Program-made: the position numbers and the translations under genes | Assembly: GCF_900188085.1 (NCBI RefSeq) | Contig: NZ_FZOU01000011.1 | Location: forward strand, 59,249-123,248 | Reading direction: 5' to 3' | From: Granulicella rosea | Lineage (GTDB): Bacteria; Acidobacteriota; Terriglobia; Terriglobales; Acidobacteriaceae | Length of the DNA: 64,000 nt | In this document: positions 53,159 to 61,846 of the stretch, piece after piece | Position numbering within the stretch: the stretch's first letter is position 1 | Layout: each line of letters begins with the position of its first letter | The notes under the pieces: generated by a model | Seen by the model: only the letters and a program-made list of their open reading frames with translations | What the model was told of the DNA's origin: nothing | Databases searched by the model: none

Positions 53159-54499
53159 TCAATAGTCGAAGGCCGGATCGCCATCGATCCTCACATCGAC
53201 CCGCTCGTTCGGCCTCACCTGCACGTCGCCGGCCAGCTTCGCGAATCGTTCGATATTCTTCGCGGTCGCCATCTCGAGTTGGAATTTGTAGTGGACGAGG
53301 TAGACCTTGTAGTGGCCTGGCTTCAAGCCGCCGACCACGAACTCCGAACCGCGCAGATCCTCGAGCATATAAGGCTGCAGAACCGTTGCGCTCGAAGACT
53401 GGGGAACGACCACGGCATAGTACGGCTCGCGGATGCCGATGGGATCGTGAAAGTCCTTTGCCCAGGGCTTGACGAGATGGATGCCGCCGCAGTCGGTGCG
53501 CAGCCGGATCTCAACCGGCGGCAACCTTTTTTCCTCACCGACGACGAGGGGCTCCCGCTCCAGATCCCTGCCGCCGGCGGTGATCGCATCGACGTAGCTT
53601 CCTGCCCTCTTTTGAATAAGAATGCGATAGCTTCCCGCGTCGAGATCGGCGAACTCCAGCGATTCGGGGTTGACCAGACGAGACGGTATCGCCGATCGGC
53701 GGTTGGTGAAGTCGCCCTGGCTCAGAAATAACTGCTCCCCCAGGCTGAGCGTAAGTCGTGCTGGCGACAGCAGGGGCGGCGGAGGAGGAGGCGTACTCTG
53801 AACCGGTCGTCCCAGGCCGATTCCTCCCATTTCCCCCATTCCCGTGTCTGCGCAGGGAGCTGGCCCGGAAGAAGACCCGGCGATCATGTCTTTGACGACG
53901 TGGACCTGAATCGTCACTCCGCTCCCTGGAGAATGGGCGGTTCGACGTTCGCGCAGACGTGCGGCGAGTAGCTGCGCATCCGGAGAGAAACGGGGTATCG
54001 CTCCGGCCGGCGCGAGGTAGAATTTCAACTCCATCGGCGGGATCGGCCTTCCGGATCGCACCTCCTCAGCGCTCGCGGTCACCGCCACCTGGTAGCAGGA
54101 TTTCGTGACCACGCAGTCGGTGACGCCCTCGTACCCTGTCTTCGAGACGTCGAAGTAATACGAATCCCACGGGATGCCCGAAAACTCGAAGCTGCCATCC
54201 GGCCGCGTGGTCTGCACCTCCTGCACAGCGGCGGAAGCCGACCGCGTCCCACGGCCTTCACCCAGGGGCCGGTGCTGGAAGCTGACGACTGCATCCGCCA
54301 CCGGCTGCCTCGTTGTCGGATCGAGAACGACTCCGCGCACCGTCATCCCTTGATTGACGAGGGCCTCGACGCGGGCGACCTCCTTCCGAATTCGATCCGG
54401 ATCGAATTTACCCTTCGCATCCTGAGCGACTCCGGCGGGCACGAGAAGCAGGAGAAAAGCGGTCGTCTGCCAAAGGACTTTTATCAACGGCGGCCTCAT
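53159..54499 (-). CDS. Exported protein with carboxypeptidase-regulatory-like domain
   Basis: A 446-residue protein with a signal peptide ('LLVPAGVAQ'). Residues of about 52-125 ('VRGVVLDPTTRQPVADAVVSF', 'DGSFEFSGIPWDSYYFDVSKTGY') match the CarboxypepD_reg beta-sandwich common in acidobacterial envelope proteins; the C-terminal half ends with another sandwich-like region ('RGSEFVVGGLKPGHYKVYL'). It lies 18 bases after hemE on the same strand and should be co-transcribed. A function in heme metabolism is not evident. Confidence 0.8.
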   Translation of the reverse strand: MRPPLIKVLWQTTAFLLLLVPAGVAQDAKGKFDPDRIRKEVARVEALVNQGMTVRGVVLDPTTRQPVADAVVSFQHRPLGEGRGTRSASAAVQEVQTTRPDGSFEFSGIPWDSYYFDVSKTGYEGVTDCVVTKSCYQVAVTASAEEVRSGRPIPPMELKFYLAPAGAIPRFSPDAQLLAARLRERRTAHSPGSGVTIQVHVVKDMIAGSSSGPAPCADTGMGEMGGIGLGRPVQSTPPPPPPLLSPARLTLSLGEQLFLSQGDFTNRRSAIPSRLVNPESLEFADLDAGSYRILIQKRAGSYVDAITAGGRDLEREPLVVGEEKRLPPVEIRLRTDCGGIHLVKPWAKDFHDPIGIREPYYAVVVPQSSSATVLQPYMLEDLRGSEFVVGGLKPGHYKVYLVHYKFQLEMATAKNIERFAKLAGDVQVRPNERVDVRIDGDPAFDY

Positions 54500-54517
54500 C
54501 GTGCGATTCCCCTTCGA

Positions 54518-55600
54518 TTATCCGAGCTGCTTCACCCACTCCACCACCTGAATGACGTTGTCCACCGGCGTACCGGGCACGATGCCGTGTCCGAGGTTGA
54601 AGATGTGACCCGGCTTACCGCCAGCCAGACGCAGCACCTCTTCGACGCGGGCCTTCAGCACATCCTGCGGCGCGAAGAGTGTGATGGGGTCGAGATTTCC
54701 CTGCACCGCGCAGCCCGGCCCGGCCAGACGCCAACCCTCGTCGAGCGGCACGCGCCAGTCGAGTCCCAGCACATCGGCGCCGGTCTCGCGCATCGTCGTC
54801 AGCAGCGACGCCGTATCCACGCCAAAGTAGATCACCGGCACGCCCAGCGCCTGGATACGCTTCACCAGCTCCGTCGTCGGCGCGAGGCAGTACTGGCGGT
54901 AGTCCGCGACCGAAAGCGCCCCGGCCCAGCTATCGAAGACCTGGATGACGTCCGCCCCGGCCTCGACCTGCTGCGCCGCGTAAGCCACCAGCACGGTCAG
55001 GAGCTTCTCCATCAGCATGCCCCAGGCCGCGCCGTCCGAATACATCATCTTCTTTGTTTCTATGTAGTTGCGCGAGCTTCCGCCCTCGATCATGTAGCTC
55101 GCCAGCGTGAACGGCGCGCCGCAGAAGCCGATGATGCCAAGCTGGTCGCCGTCGGTGCGTGGCCCGGCGAAGTGCTTCGCGACCTTCTCGATCGACTTGG
55201 CGACGTAGTTCAGCTCGTCGGCGCGGTCGGTGCGCAGCGCCTTCACCTGCTCGAAGCTGCGGATCGGCGCATGGACGACCGGCCCCTCGCCGTTGACGAA
55301 CTCGAAGTCGACGCCCATGGGCGTGAACGGCAGCAGCAGATCGGCGAAGATGATGGCCGCGTCGACGCCCAGACGCTCGGCTGCGGTGATGGTCACCTCG
55401 GCCGCGACCGCCGGCGTGCGGCAGATGTCGAGCAGCGTGTGATGCTTGCGGACCGCCATATACTCCGGCATATAGCGACCGGCCTGGCGCAGAAACCAGA
55501 CAGGGGTGCGGTCGACGGGCTGGCGCAGGCAGGCGCGAACGAAGCGGCTGCTGCCGGCAGAATGCTGTATCTCTTGGCTCAAGGCGTGCAAATCTCCCAA
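54518..55600 (-). CDS. hemE: Uroporphyrinogen decarboxylase
   Basis: Removes four carboxyl groups from uroporphyrinogen III to give coproporphyrinogen III. The 360-residue protein has 'TPVWFLRQAGRYMPEY' and 'GFCGAPFTLASYMIEGG' as signatures, and a C-terminal 'GHGIVPGTPVDNV'. There is no ATG ahead of the conserved region; the TTG start is supported by a promoter whose -10 ends six bases before it, so translation is leaderless. It heads the transcript hemE-(53159)-hemH-(51235)-hemY. Confidence 0.93.
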   Translation of the reverse strand: MGDLHALSQEIQHSAGSSRFVRACLRQPVDRTPVWFLRQAGRYMPEYMAVRKHHTLLDICRTPAVAAEVTITAAERLGVDAAIIFADLLLPFTPMGVDFEFVNGEGPVVHAPIRSFEQVKALRTDRADELNYVAKSIEKVAKHFAGPRTDGDQLGIIGFCGAPFTLASYMIEGGSSRNYIETKKMMYSDGAAWGMLMEKLLTVLVAYAAQQVEAGADVIQVFDSWAGALSVADYRQYCLAPTTELVKRIQALGVPVIYFGVDTASLLTTMRETGADVLGLDWRVPLDEGWRLAGPGCAVQGNLDPITLFAPQDVLKARVEEVLRLAGGKPGHIFNLGHGIVPGTPVDNVIQVVEWVKQLG

Positions 55601-55606
55601 ACCTTG

Positions 55607-55635
55607 AGCCTAGCATCGTCAACGCTGGATGTCAG
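55607..55635 (-). promoter_or_regulatory. Promoter of the heme gene cluster (leaderless hemE)
   Basis: On the minus strand CTGACA, 17 bases, TAGGCT, then six bases and the TTG start of hemE. The position decides the otherwise unclear start codon. Confidence 0.65.
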
Positions 55636-55947
55636 GCGGAGTGCGGGTATCGGCGCCGCCGGGGTGAAAAGCGGAGACTATTTTTCATCTGGACTGCTCG
55701 TTTCGTTAACGGCACGGCTTCAGCCGTGCCCTTGAGCAGGACCGAGTTTCAGGAGCCTTGGAAACCGTGCTCTCATGCAAGGCAGGAACCTGCGCCAAGC
55801 CAAACAGCCCCGAGACGATTGTGTCCGGGGCCGTTCGAAGGTTAGGCGGTAACGCTAAATTTGGGAGTTGCGTGTGCCTGGGTGAGAGGTTCGGGCTTTT
55901 TGTCCAACCGCCTCTGATTCCTCTATCGGCGCGTCGCGGGCGGTACT
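55636..55947. other. Intergenic region with palindromes
   Basis: About 310 bases without a supportable gene. It has a perfect hairpin, GGCACGGC-TTCA-GCCGTGCC (55711-55730), and a weaker one in 'CCCCGAGAC ... GTGTCCGGGG' near 55812-55834. The first looks like a common interspersed palindrome. A long minus-strand frame across it overlaps the membrane-protein gene and is spurious. Confidence 0.6.
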
Positions 55948-56313
55948 TCAGTTCTGCATCTTCAGAATCGCGCCCCAAACCACGGACATCCACACCGCCG
56001 TGCTCAGCGTGACCCACGAGCAGAACTGCCGCGACCGCACGACCCACACGATCCCCGTCACCACACCCAGCAGGCCGAAGACCATCGAGACGCGTTCGAA
56101 GGTGAAGTCCGTCGGCCCACGGCTCGCCATGGCGTAGACGTGCGTCAGCGCGTAGACGCCGGCAAACGCTGGAATCGTCGCCGACGCCATGGCCAGAAGG
56201 CTCACCCACGGCGCGATCTCTTTATTGCGCGCGCGGTTGACCGTGAAGTAGACCGCCCACACCACCAGCATCAGCAGTGCGGGAACGCCGTAGATAAGCG
56301 ACCAACGAATCAA
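55948..56313 (-). CDS. Small four-helix membrane protein of unknown function
   Basis: A 121-residue protein with four predicted transmembrane helices (about residues 4-25, 36-58, 75-92 and 99-117) and short loops; 'VNRARNKEIAPWV' is the first cytoplasmic loop. The start is TTG with GAGG five bases upstream; the nearest ATG runs into a stop. No family recognised. Confidence 0.72.
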   Translation of the reverse strand: MIRWSLIYGVPALLMLVVWAVYFTVNRARNKEIAPWVSLLAMASATIPAFAGVYALTHVYAMASRGPTDFTFERVSMVFGLLGVVTGIVWVVRSRQFCSWVTLSTAVWMSVVWGAILKMQN

Positions 56314-56342
56314 CTTCGCCTCATCGTGATGCTGGATTTTTT

Positions 56343-56375
56343 AAAGCAAACGCGAATTCCCTTCGGGAATGACAA
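56343..56375 (-). repeat. Short interspersed repeat, family 2, copy 2
   Basis: On the minus strand it reads TTGTCATTCCCGAAGGGAAT and continues into a G/T-rich end, matching the copy near 11.58 kb over its core. It lies between purS and the four-helix membrane protein gene. Confidence 0.55.
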
Positions 56376-56397
56376 CAAGAAAGGCAAAAGCGAAGAG

Positions 56398-56643
56398 CTA
56401 AGACTCCAGCCGGAAGGTGTACTCCTCGATGACCGGGTTCACCAGCACCTCGCTGGCGATGCGTTCCACCTCGCAGCGGATGGCGGCCACATCCTTGTTG
56501 TCTTCCAACTCGATGCAGAAGTATTTGCCCTGACGGACGTCGGTGACGCCCTTATAGTTCATCCGCTGGAGGGCGTCTGCGACGGTTTTGCCCTGCGCGT
56601 CGAGCACGGTGCGTTTTAAAGTGACATAGACATGTGCCTTCAT
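56398..56643 (-). CDS. purS: Phosphoribosylformylglycinamidine synthase subunit PurS
   Basis: An 81-residue subunit that links PurQ and PurL in purine synthesis. 'AHVYVTLKRTVLDAQGKTVADAL' and 'VRQGKYFCIELED' are typical of the family. purQ and purL are not adjacent. TATAAT lies ten bases before the ATG, leaving a leader of only a few bases; no Shine-Dalgarno is visible. It is divergent from ppa. Confidence 0.93.
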   Translation of the reverse strand: MKAHVYVTLKRTVLDAQGKTVADALQRMNYKGVTDVRQGKYFCIELEDNKDVAAIRCEVERIASEVLVNPVIEEYTFRLES

Positions 56644-56794
56644 TGTGATTCTGATTATAGACTTGCTTCAGAACTGGACCTGCACGCCGCCCTCGTCTAT
56701 GATCGCCCGGTGCCCCGGAGACTTATAGGCCACGGGTTCTAAACCCCATGAATGTCGCTCGGAAGCACCAAAAATCTTTCCACCACGAGAAGAG

Positions 56795-57364
56795 ATGCCA
56801 GATTTTATGCCAAATTATATGGAGTTGCCGGTTGGGCCCAAGTCGCCCGAGGTCATCAACGTCGTCATCGAGATTCCAGGAGACGGCGTCAATAAGTACG
56901 AGTACGACAAGGATCTTCACGTCTTCCGCCTAGATCGCAACCTGTACTCGCCGGTCCACTATCCGGGCGACTACGGCTTCATCCCCAGCACGCTGGGCGA
57001 CGACGGCGACCCGCTCGATGTGCTCGTCCTGGTCGATTCGCCCAGCTTCACCGGCTGCGTGATGGAGGTTCGCCCCATCGGCCTGCTGGAGATGATGGAC
57101 CAGGGTCTGGGCGACGAGAAGGTGCTCTGCGTCGGCATGGGCAATCCGCGTTACAAGGATGTCTGGAACTTCTCCGAGATCTACCCGCACATGCTCAAGG
57201 AGATCACGCACTTCTTCTCGATCTACAAGGATCTCGAGGGCAAGCGCGTCGAGGTCAAGGGCTGGCGCGACGCCGCCTTCGCGCGCAACAAGGTGCAGGA
57301 GGCGCAGCAGCGCTTCATCGACAACAAGACCAACCCCGAAGAGAAGCCCGTTCCGAAGGGATAG
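56795..57364 (+). CDS. ppa: Inorganic pyrophosphatase
   Basis: Hydrolyses pyrophosphate and so drives biosynthesis; cytoplasmic. The 189-residue family I enzyme has the signature 'DGDPLDVLVL' with the metal-binding aspartates, plus 'YPGDYGFIPSTLGDDGDP' and 'KDLEGKRVEVKGW'. GAGAAGAG precedes the ATG. A strong terminator follows. Confidence 0.95.
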   Translation: MPDFMPNYMELPVGPKSPEVINVVIEIPGDGVNKYEYDKDLHVFRLDRNLYSPVHYPGDYGFIPSTLGDDGDPLDVLVLVDSPSFTGCVMEVRPIGLLEMMDQGLGDEKVLCVGMGNPRYKDVWNFSEIYPHMLKEITHFFSIYKDLEGKRVEVKGWRDAAFARNKVQEAQQRFIDNKTNPEEKPVPKG

Positions 57365-57380
57365 CTTCTCTCCGCAAGCC

Positions 57381-57421
57381 AAAGGCCGCCCCGCCGCTCT
57401 TGAACTCCGGGGCGGCCTTTT
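57381..57421. terminator. Terminator between ppa and the diguanylate cyclase gene
   Basis: A perfect 13-bp stem (AAAGGCCGCCCCG and its complement) with a 14-base loop, followed by TTTT on the plus strand and by AAA-complement T's on the minus strand; it probably serves both convergent genes. Confidence 0.88.
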
Positions 57422-57427
57422 CGCGTC

Positions 57428-58960
57428 TCAGGCGCTCTTGCCGATGGGCGCGGCTTCGACCGGCGCGGCGGCTGTCCGGTTGCGTCCCTCGCGCTTGGCG
57501 CGATAAAGCGCGGCGTCGGCCGTCTGGATCAGCCCCGCCGGTTCATCGCCGGACGGCGGCTGGAAGGTGGCGTGGCCGATGCTGATCGTGATCGTCCCCA
57601 GCGGCGACCCCGGATGCGGCAGATGCAGCTCCGCCACGGCGCGGTGCAGCCGCAGCGCGACCGCCGCGGCGCCCTCCTGATCGGTCGCCGGCAGCAGCGC
57701 GGCAAACTCCTCGCCGCCGTAACGGCTCACGAAGTCTCCCGCCCGCGGCAGCGCCCGGCGCAGCGCCTGCGCCAGCCGGTACAGGTATTGGTCCCCCGCC
57801 AGATGCCCGGCGTGGTCGTTCAACTGCTTGAAGTAATCCACGTCGATCATGAGCAACGAAAGCGGCTGCAGCCTCCGCCGTGCCGACCGGTGCTCCAGCG
57901 CGATGCGTTCGTCGAAGGCTCGCCGGTTCGAGATCTGGGTCAGGCCGTCGATGTCCACCAGCTCCTCGAGCGCCCGTTTGCCGATCATCAGGCTCTCTTC
58001 GATCTCCAGACTGCGGCTCTGCGACAGGATGCTCATCGCGCCGTAGCAGACGACGGCCAGAAGGATCGCGCCGCTGCCGACGTAGAAATGCCGCCGCGAA
58101 ACCACCAGCCCAAGCAGCACCAGGCCGAGACTGAGAAAGATCGGGCTGGCGCTGCGCACCAGGCGAACGGCGTTCGGCGAGCGTCTGGCGCGGCGAACCG
58201 GACGCCGCCACTCCTCCGCGATCAGGACGGCCAGCACGAGATACGGCGCGGTAATCAGCAGGTCGAGCCAGACATAGTCGTGCCGGATGAGGATGTAGTT
58301 GTGGATCCCCGGAAGAATCGCGTCCACCCAGAGAAAGATCGCCGCAATGTTAAAGAACGCGGCCTCCCGCGGCCCGGTCGTCCCAAACGCGCGGATCGTC
58401 ATGGCAAGCGCGACAAAGGCGTCAAGCGCGAGGAAGAAGTGGGTGAGGAAGTAGAGATCCTCCACCTGGCCCGTGCCCTTGGTCGACACCACCGAGAAGA
58501 CCAGCACCGAGAACATCACACCCGCGGCCAGCGACAACGCCACATTCAGCGGACGCTCCAGCCGCAGCGAACGCTGAGTCAACTCGGACGTTCGCCGCGA
58601 AAACTGCATGGACGCGGCCAGCAGCAGCGGCAGAACGTAAAACGTGGAGAGCATGGTCTGCGCGGCCGGCGCCTGCACCGTGTCGCGGCCGGTAAATGCC
58701 GCCCACAGGTCGAGCGACATGCCAGCCATGTGGATCGCCGTCGACGCCGCAAGCGACCGCCAGAGCAGCAGGACCGGGTAGCCCGTCCGCCGCGTCATTA
58801 GCAGGCATCCGGCGATCGAAACCGCCTCCGCCAATACGATGCAAAGCGTCGAAAGCCACGCAAGCCGCAGCGGCAAAGCCACCGCCAGCAGCCCGTTGAT
58901 TGCCAGGAAGACAGACGCAGCTATCGGCGCCAGCAATCTGCTCCGAGTTTGCAGGATCAT
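57428..58960 (-). CDS. Membrane diguanylate cyclase
   Basis: Makes cyclic di-GMP from two GTP. The 510-residue protein has eight or so transmembrane helices (residues of about 10-335), then a GGDEF domain with 'DIDGLTQISNRRAFDE', 'MIDVDYFKQLNDHAGHLAGD' and the active site 'RYGGEEF'. The inhibitory RxxD site ('RAGD') lies five residues before GGEEF, so product inhibition is expected. The N-terminal membrane part may be a sensor. GGAG precedes the ATG. The much longer open frame upstream is antisense to nothing real and is not coding. Confidence 0.92.
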   Translation of the reverse strand: MILQTRSRLLAPIAASVFLAINGLLAVALPLRLAWLSTLCIVLAEAVSIAGCLLMTRRTGYPVLLLWRSLAASTAIHMAGMSLDLWAAFTGRDTVQAPAAQTMLSTFYVLPLLLAASMQFSRRTSELTQRSLRLERPLNVALSLAAGVMFSVLVFSVVSTKGTGQVEDLYFLTHFFLALDAFVALAMTIRAFGTTGPREAAFFNIAAIFLWVDAILPGIHNYILIRHDYVWLDLLITAPYLVLAVLIAEEWRRPVRRARRSPNAVRLVRSASPIFLSLGLVLLGLVVSRRHFYVGSGAILLAVVCYGAMSILSQSRSLEIEESLMIGKRALEELVDIDGLTQISNRRAFDERIALEHRSARRRLQPLSLLMIDVDYFKQLNDHAGHLAGDQYLYRLAQALRRALPRAGDFVSRYGGEEFAALLPATDQEGAAAVALRLHRAVAELHLPHPGSPLGTITISIGHATFQPPSGDEPAGLIQTADAALYRAKREGRNRTAAAPVEAAPIGKSA

Positions 58961-59124
58961 CCCTTGGCTCCGTCGTTCGTCTGCCCAGACATCCCCGCAT
59001 CCAGCTCTGTCGCGACCGGACGCTATGTACGGTGCGCAACAGAGACCGCGAGTTGCACCCTTGCGGAAATCGACTTTCGCAAGAGTGCAACCGCTCCGTA
59101 TCCGATCAACATCGCCTTCCCCTT

Positions 59125-60447
59125 TTACGGCTTGCGAAGCCGCCGCGCCAACTGGTAGAACAGCGGCCCAGCCGACGCCACCAGCGCGGCAAAGACCAGC
59201 GCCGGCAGTCCCATCACCTTCTCGTCGCGAGCCGCCCACAGCGCGAAGCCGATCAACGCTGCCGGACAGACCCCCACCAAACCGGCAACCACCAGACCGC
59301 CCGGCACCCGGAAGGGTCGAGACAGCGCCGGCTCCCGCACCCGCAGCACCACCAAAGCCACAAACTCCAGCAGCAGAGCGGCGCCGTAGAGCACCAAGTC
59401 GATCGAGATCAGCCGCTCGAACGTCAGCCGCAGCGCCAGCCCCCAAGCAATCGCGCACAGACCCACGCTCGCCCACGGCACGCCCTGCGCCGTACGCCGC
59501 GTAAGAAACTTCGGCAGCAGACCCTCCAGCGCCAGCGCATACGGAACCCGCGTGTAGCTCATCATCAGCGCGTTGAACATGCCGGCGCCGCTGATCGTAC
59601 CACCCGCGACGACGGCCAGCGCCAGCAGCCAGCCCCAGTTGCGCCCGCCAATCTGCTGCGCCGCATCCGCCCACGCGCCGGTCGAAAACTGCCCCGGGTC
59701 GACGCCTGCCAGCGCCACCGCCGCCAGCGGCAGAATGTACGTGATCGCCACCAGCGCCGCCGCGCTCAGCATCGCGCGCGGATAGCTTCGCTGCGGGTCT
59801 TCGACCTCCTGCGCGACGGTCGATGCGTTGTCCCAGCCCATGTAGTTCCAAAGACACACCGAGACCGCGCCCGCCATGTCCGGCGCGGCGATGGGTCTCG
59901 CCATCGAGCCCCACCCGCCGGTCGCCAGATGCGCCAGCCAGCCCTTCCACAATCCCACCCCGACCAGCACCACGAACGGCGAGAGCAGCGCGCAGAACAT
60001 CAGCACCGCGCCGCGCCCGACCGCGCGCGCGCCGCGCAGATTCCACAGCGAGCAGCCCACCACCACCGCCAGCGCCCAGAGCGTGCCCCGGCTGCCCGCC
60101 GTCCACGACGGCGCCACCCGGCCCAGATACAGCACAAAGGTCACCGGATAGATCGCCATGTCGAAGATGCTGGCTGCGATCGAAAGCCACGCCTCCTGAA
60201 AGCCCCAGAAGGGGCCAAGCGCACGCCGGACCCAGGCGTAGTAGCCACCCTCTTCGGGCAACGCACTCGCCAGTTCGCCGACCATCAGCGAGGTCGGAAC
60301 GCTCCAGACCACGGGAATCAACAGAAGAAGAAGGAGCGCGCGCTCATACCCGGCCTTGCCGATGATGTCTTCCAGGCCATACGGTCCGCCCGCCACCATG
60401 AAGTACGTCGCGCCAATCAGCGGCACCAGCCGCATCTTCTTCTTCAA
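59125..60447 (-). CDS. APC-family amino acid permease
   Basis: A 440-residue transporter with 12 helices. 'VPLIGATYFMVAGGPYGLED' at the start, 'ALPEEGGYYAWVRRALGPFWGF' and 'LWNYMGWDNASTVAQEVEDPQRSYPRA' are typical of the APC superfamily, close to basic amino acid/polyamine antiporters; the substrate is unknown. The start is TTG with GGAGG eight bases upstream; the ATG 12 bases further downstream is an alternative. The 164 bases between its stop and the cyclase gene hold nothing clear. Confidence 0.87.
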   Translation of the reverse strand: MKKKMRLVPLIGATYFMVAGGPYGLEDIIGKAGYERALLLLLLIPVVWSVPTSLMVGELASALPEEGGYYAWVRRALGPFWGFQEAWLSIAASIFDMAIYPVTFVLYLGRVAPSWTAGSRGTLWALAVVVGCSLWNLRGARAVGRGAVLMFCALLSPFVVLVGVGLWKGWLAHLATGGWGSMARPIAAPDMAGAVSVCLWNYMGWDNASTVAQEVEDPQRSYPRAMLSAAALVAITYILPLAAVALAGVDPGQFSTGAWADAAQQIGGRNWGWLLALAVVAGGTISGAGMFNALMMSYTRVPYALALEGLLPKFLTRRTAQGVPWASVGLCAIAWGLALRLTFERLISIDLVLYGAALLLEFVALVVLRVREPALSRPFRVPGGLVVAGLVGVCPAALIGFALWAARDEKVMGLPALVFAALVASAGPLFYQLARRLRKP

Positions 60448-60532
60448 TCCATTTGCCTCCGTTTTGTAAGGGAAATCCAGACATGAATATACGCAACATC
60501 GCCCCGATCCACACAAGTTTTTCAAAGAGGAC

Positions 60533-60561
60533 TTGACCGCGACCGCAGATAGGCGGATAGT
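60533..60561 (+). promoter_or_regulatory. Promoter of the radical SAM gene (leaderless)
   Basis: TTGACC, a 17-base spacer and GATAGT, followed by six bases and the ATG. Confidence 0.6.
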
Positions 60562-60567
60562 CTCTTC

Positions 60568-61698
60568 ATGGGCGAACAAAAAGCGAATTCTAACCGGGCG
60601 CCCCACAATCGCCCGAACGCAGCGAAGGCCATCGCGGAGTTGGACTCTCCCCTCGCTCTCTTCCCCATTCTTCCCGCGCCCCCAACAGGTCTCGCCAGAA
60701 TGGCTGTCGAGGCCGAACACGCCGACGAAGGCCATCTGATCGAGTTCAAAACATTGAAGGTAAAGAGCATCCTCAACCGCAGCGAGTCCAAACGCCTGCG
60801 CTGGATGGCCTGGAGCATCAACCCATACCGGGGCTGCGAGTTCGCCTGCCGCTACTGCTACGCTCGCTATACGCACGAGTTTCTCCAGCCGAAGGATGGC
60901 GGCGGGATGGTCGACTTTCGCGATCCGAACGCCTTCGAACGGCTGATCTTCCTGAAAGAAAACGCCGCGTGGCTGCTCGAACAGGAGCTGCGCCGCATCG
61001 ATCCTGCGGATGAGATCGCGCTCGGCACCGCAACCGACCCGTACCAGCCCATCGAGCGACGCGCCCGCATCACGCGCAGCCTGCTTGAGGTCTTCGCCCG
61101 CCGTTCCGGCTATCGGTTGGGCATCGTCACCAAATCGACGCTGATCGCGCGCGACATCGACCTGCTGACCGAGATCGCCCGTCGCAACACCCTCGTGCTC
61201 CACCAGACCATCACCACGCCGGACGCCGCGCTCGCCCGCATCCTCGAACCCCGCGCGCCGCGCCCGGACCTGCGCTTCCAGACCGTCGAACGCCTGCGCA
61301 AAGCCGGACTGACGGCAGGCATTCTCTGCTCGCCGCTGCTGCCCGGCATCACCGACACCGCCGAGGCCATCGACGCCATGGCCCAACGCGCGGCGGCCGT
61401 CGGCGCCAGCTTCTTCGCCGCGCAACCGCTCTTTCTCAAGCCGTGCTCACGCCCTACCTACCTGAGCTTCGTCCGTGAGCACTTCCCTCAGCTACTGAAA
61501 GATCACGAAGAACGCTTCGCCGAACGCGACTTCGCCGACAAGCCCTACCGGGAGCGCCTCGCCACGCTGGTAGCCCAGGCCTGCTCCCGCCACGGACTCA
61601 GACCCCGTTCGAGCGACGCCCTGCTCACCAAAGATGTAGGCCAGGACCGCCGCCCACCGGCGACGCACGAGCAGCCGCAACAAAGGCTCTTCGCCTAG
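60568..61698 (+). CDS. Radical SAM protein, SplB/Rv2578c-like
   Basis: A 376-residue radical SAM protein. The cluster motif is CxxxCxxC in 'GCEFACRYCYAR' and it is preceded by 'SINPYRGC', as in the Rv2578c/PA0069 group related to spore photoproduct lyase. 'ALGTATDPYQPIE' and 'GIVTKSTLIARDIDLL' are further signatures. The reaction of this group is not known. There is no Shine-Dalgarno; the promoter's -10 ends six bases before the ATG. Confidence 0.88.
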   Translation: MGEQKANSNRAPHNRPNAAKAIAELDSPLALFPILPAPPTGLARMAVEAEHADEGHLIEFKTLKVKSILNRSESKRLRWMAWSINPYRGCEFACRYCYARYTHEFLQPKDGGGMVDFRDPNAFERLIFLKENAAWLLEQELRRIDPADEIALGTATDPYQPIERRARITRSLLEVFARRSGYRLGIVTKSTLIARDIDLLTEIARRNTLVLHQTITTPDAALARILEPRAPRPDLRFQTVERLRKAGLTAGILCSPLLPGITDTAEAIDAMAQRAAAVGASFFAAQPLFLKPCSRPTYLSFVREHFPQLLKDHEERFAERDFADKPYRERLATLVAQACSRHGLRPRSSDALLTKDVGQDRRPPATHEQPQQRLFA

Positions 61699-61791
61699 CC
61701 GCAGGCCCAACCCAAAATGCTCGCGGTGCCGAAAGGAGCGAAGGACGCCGCTGCTTGTCTTACCCTCGGCCCAAACTGCGTATTAAACACG

Positions 61792-61822
61792 AAAAAGCGG
61801 AACCTCCGTGAGGAGGTTCCGC
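61792..61822 (-). terminator. Terminator after rplK
   Basis: On the minus strand a perfect 11-bp stem (GCGGAACCTCC and complement) with a four-base loop, followed by TTTTTC. It ends the secE-nusG-rplK transcript and so confirms that rplA is transcribed separately. Confidence 0.92.
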
Positions 61823-61846
61823 TCGTTCCACAACCGAAAGATAAAA

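Noticed and set aside
55706..56209. Minus-strand frame of about 167 codons
   Set aside because: It overlaps the four-helix membrane protein in another frame and runs across intergenic palindromes.
58961..60190. N-terminal extension of the diguanylate cyclase to about 920 residues
   Set aside because: The extra part lies antisense to no stop-rich sequence by chance but overlaps the permease gene on the same strand in another frame; the ATG with GGAG directly before the first membrane helix fits better.
60448..61425. N-terminal extension of the permease frame across the radical SAM gene
   Set aside because: It is antisense to the radical SAM gene; the permease starts at the TTG with GGAGG.
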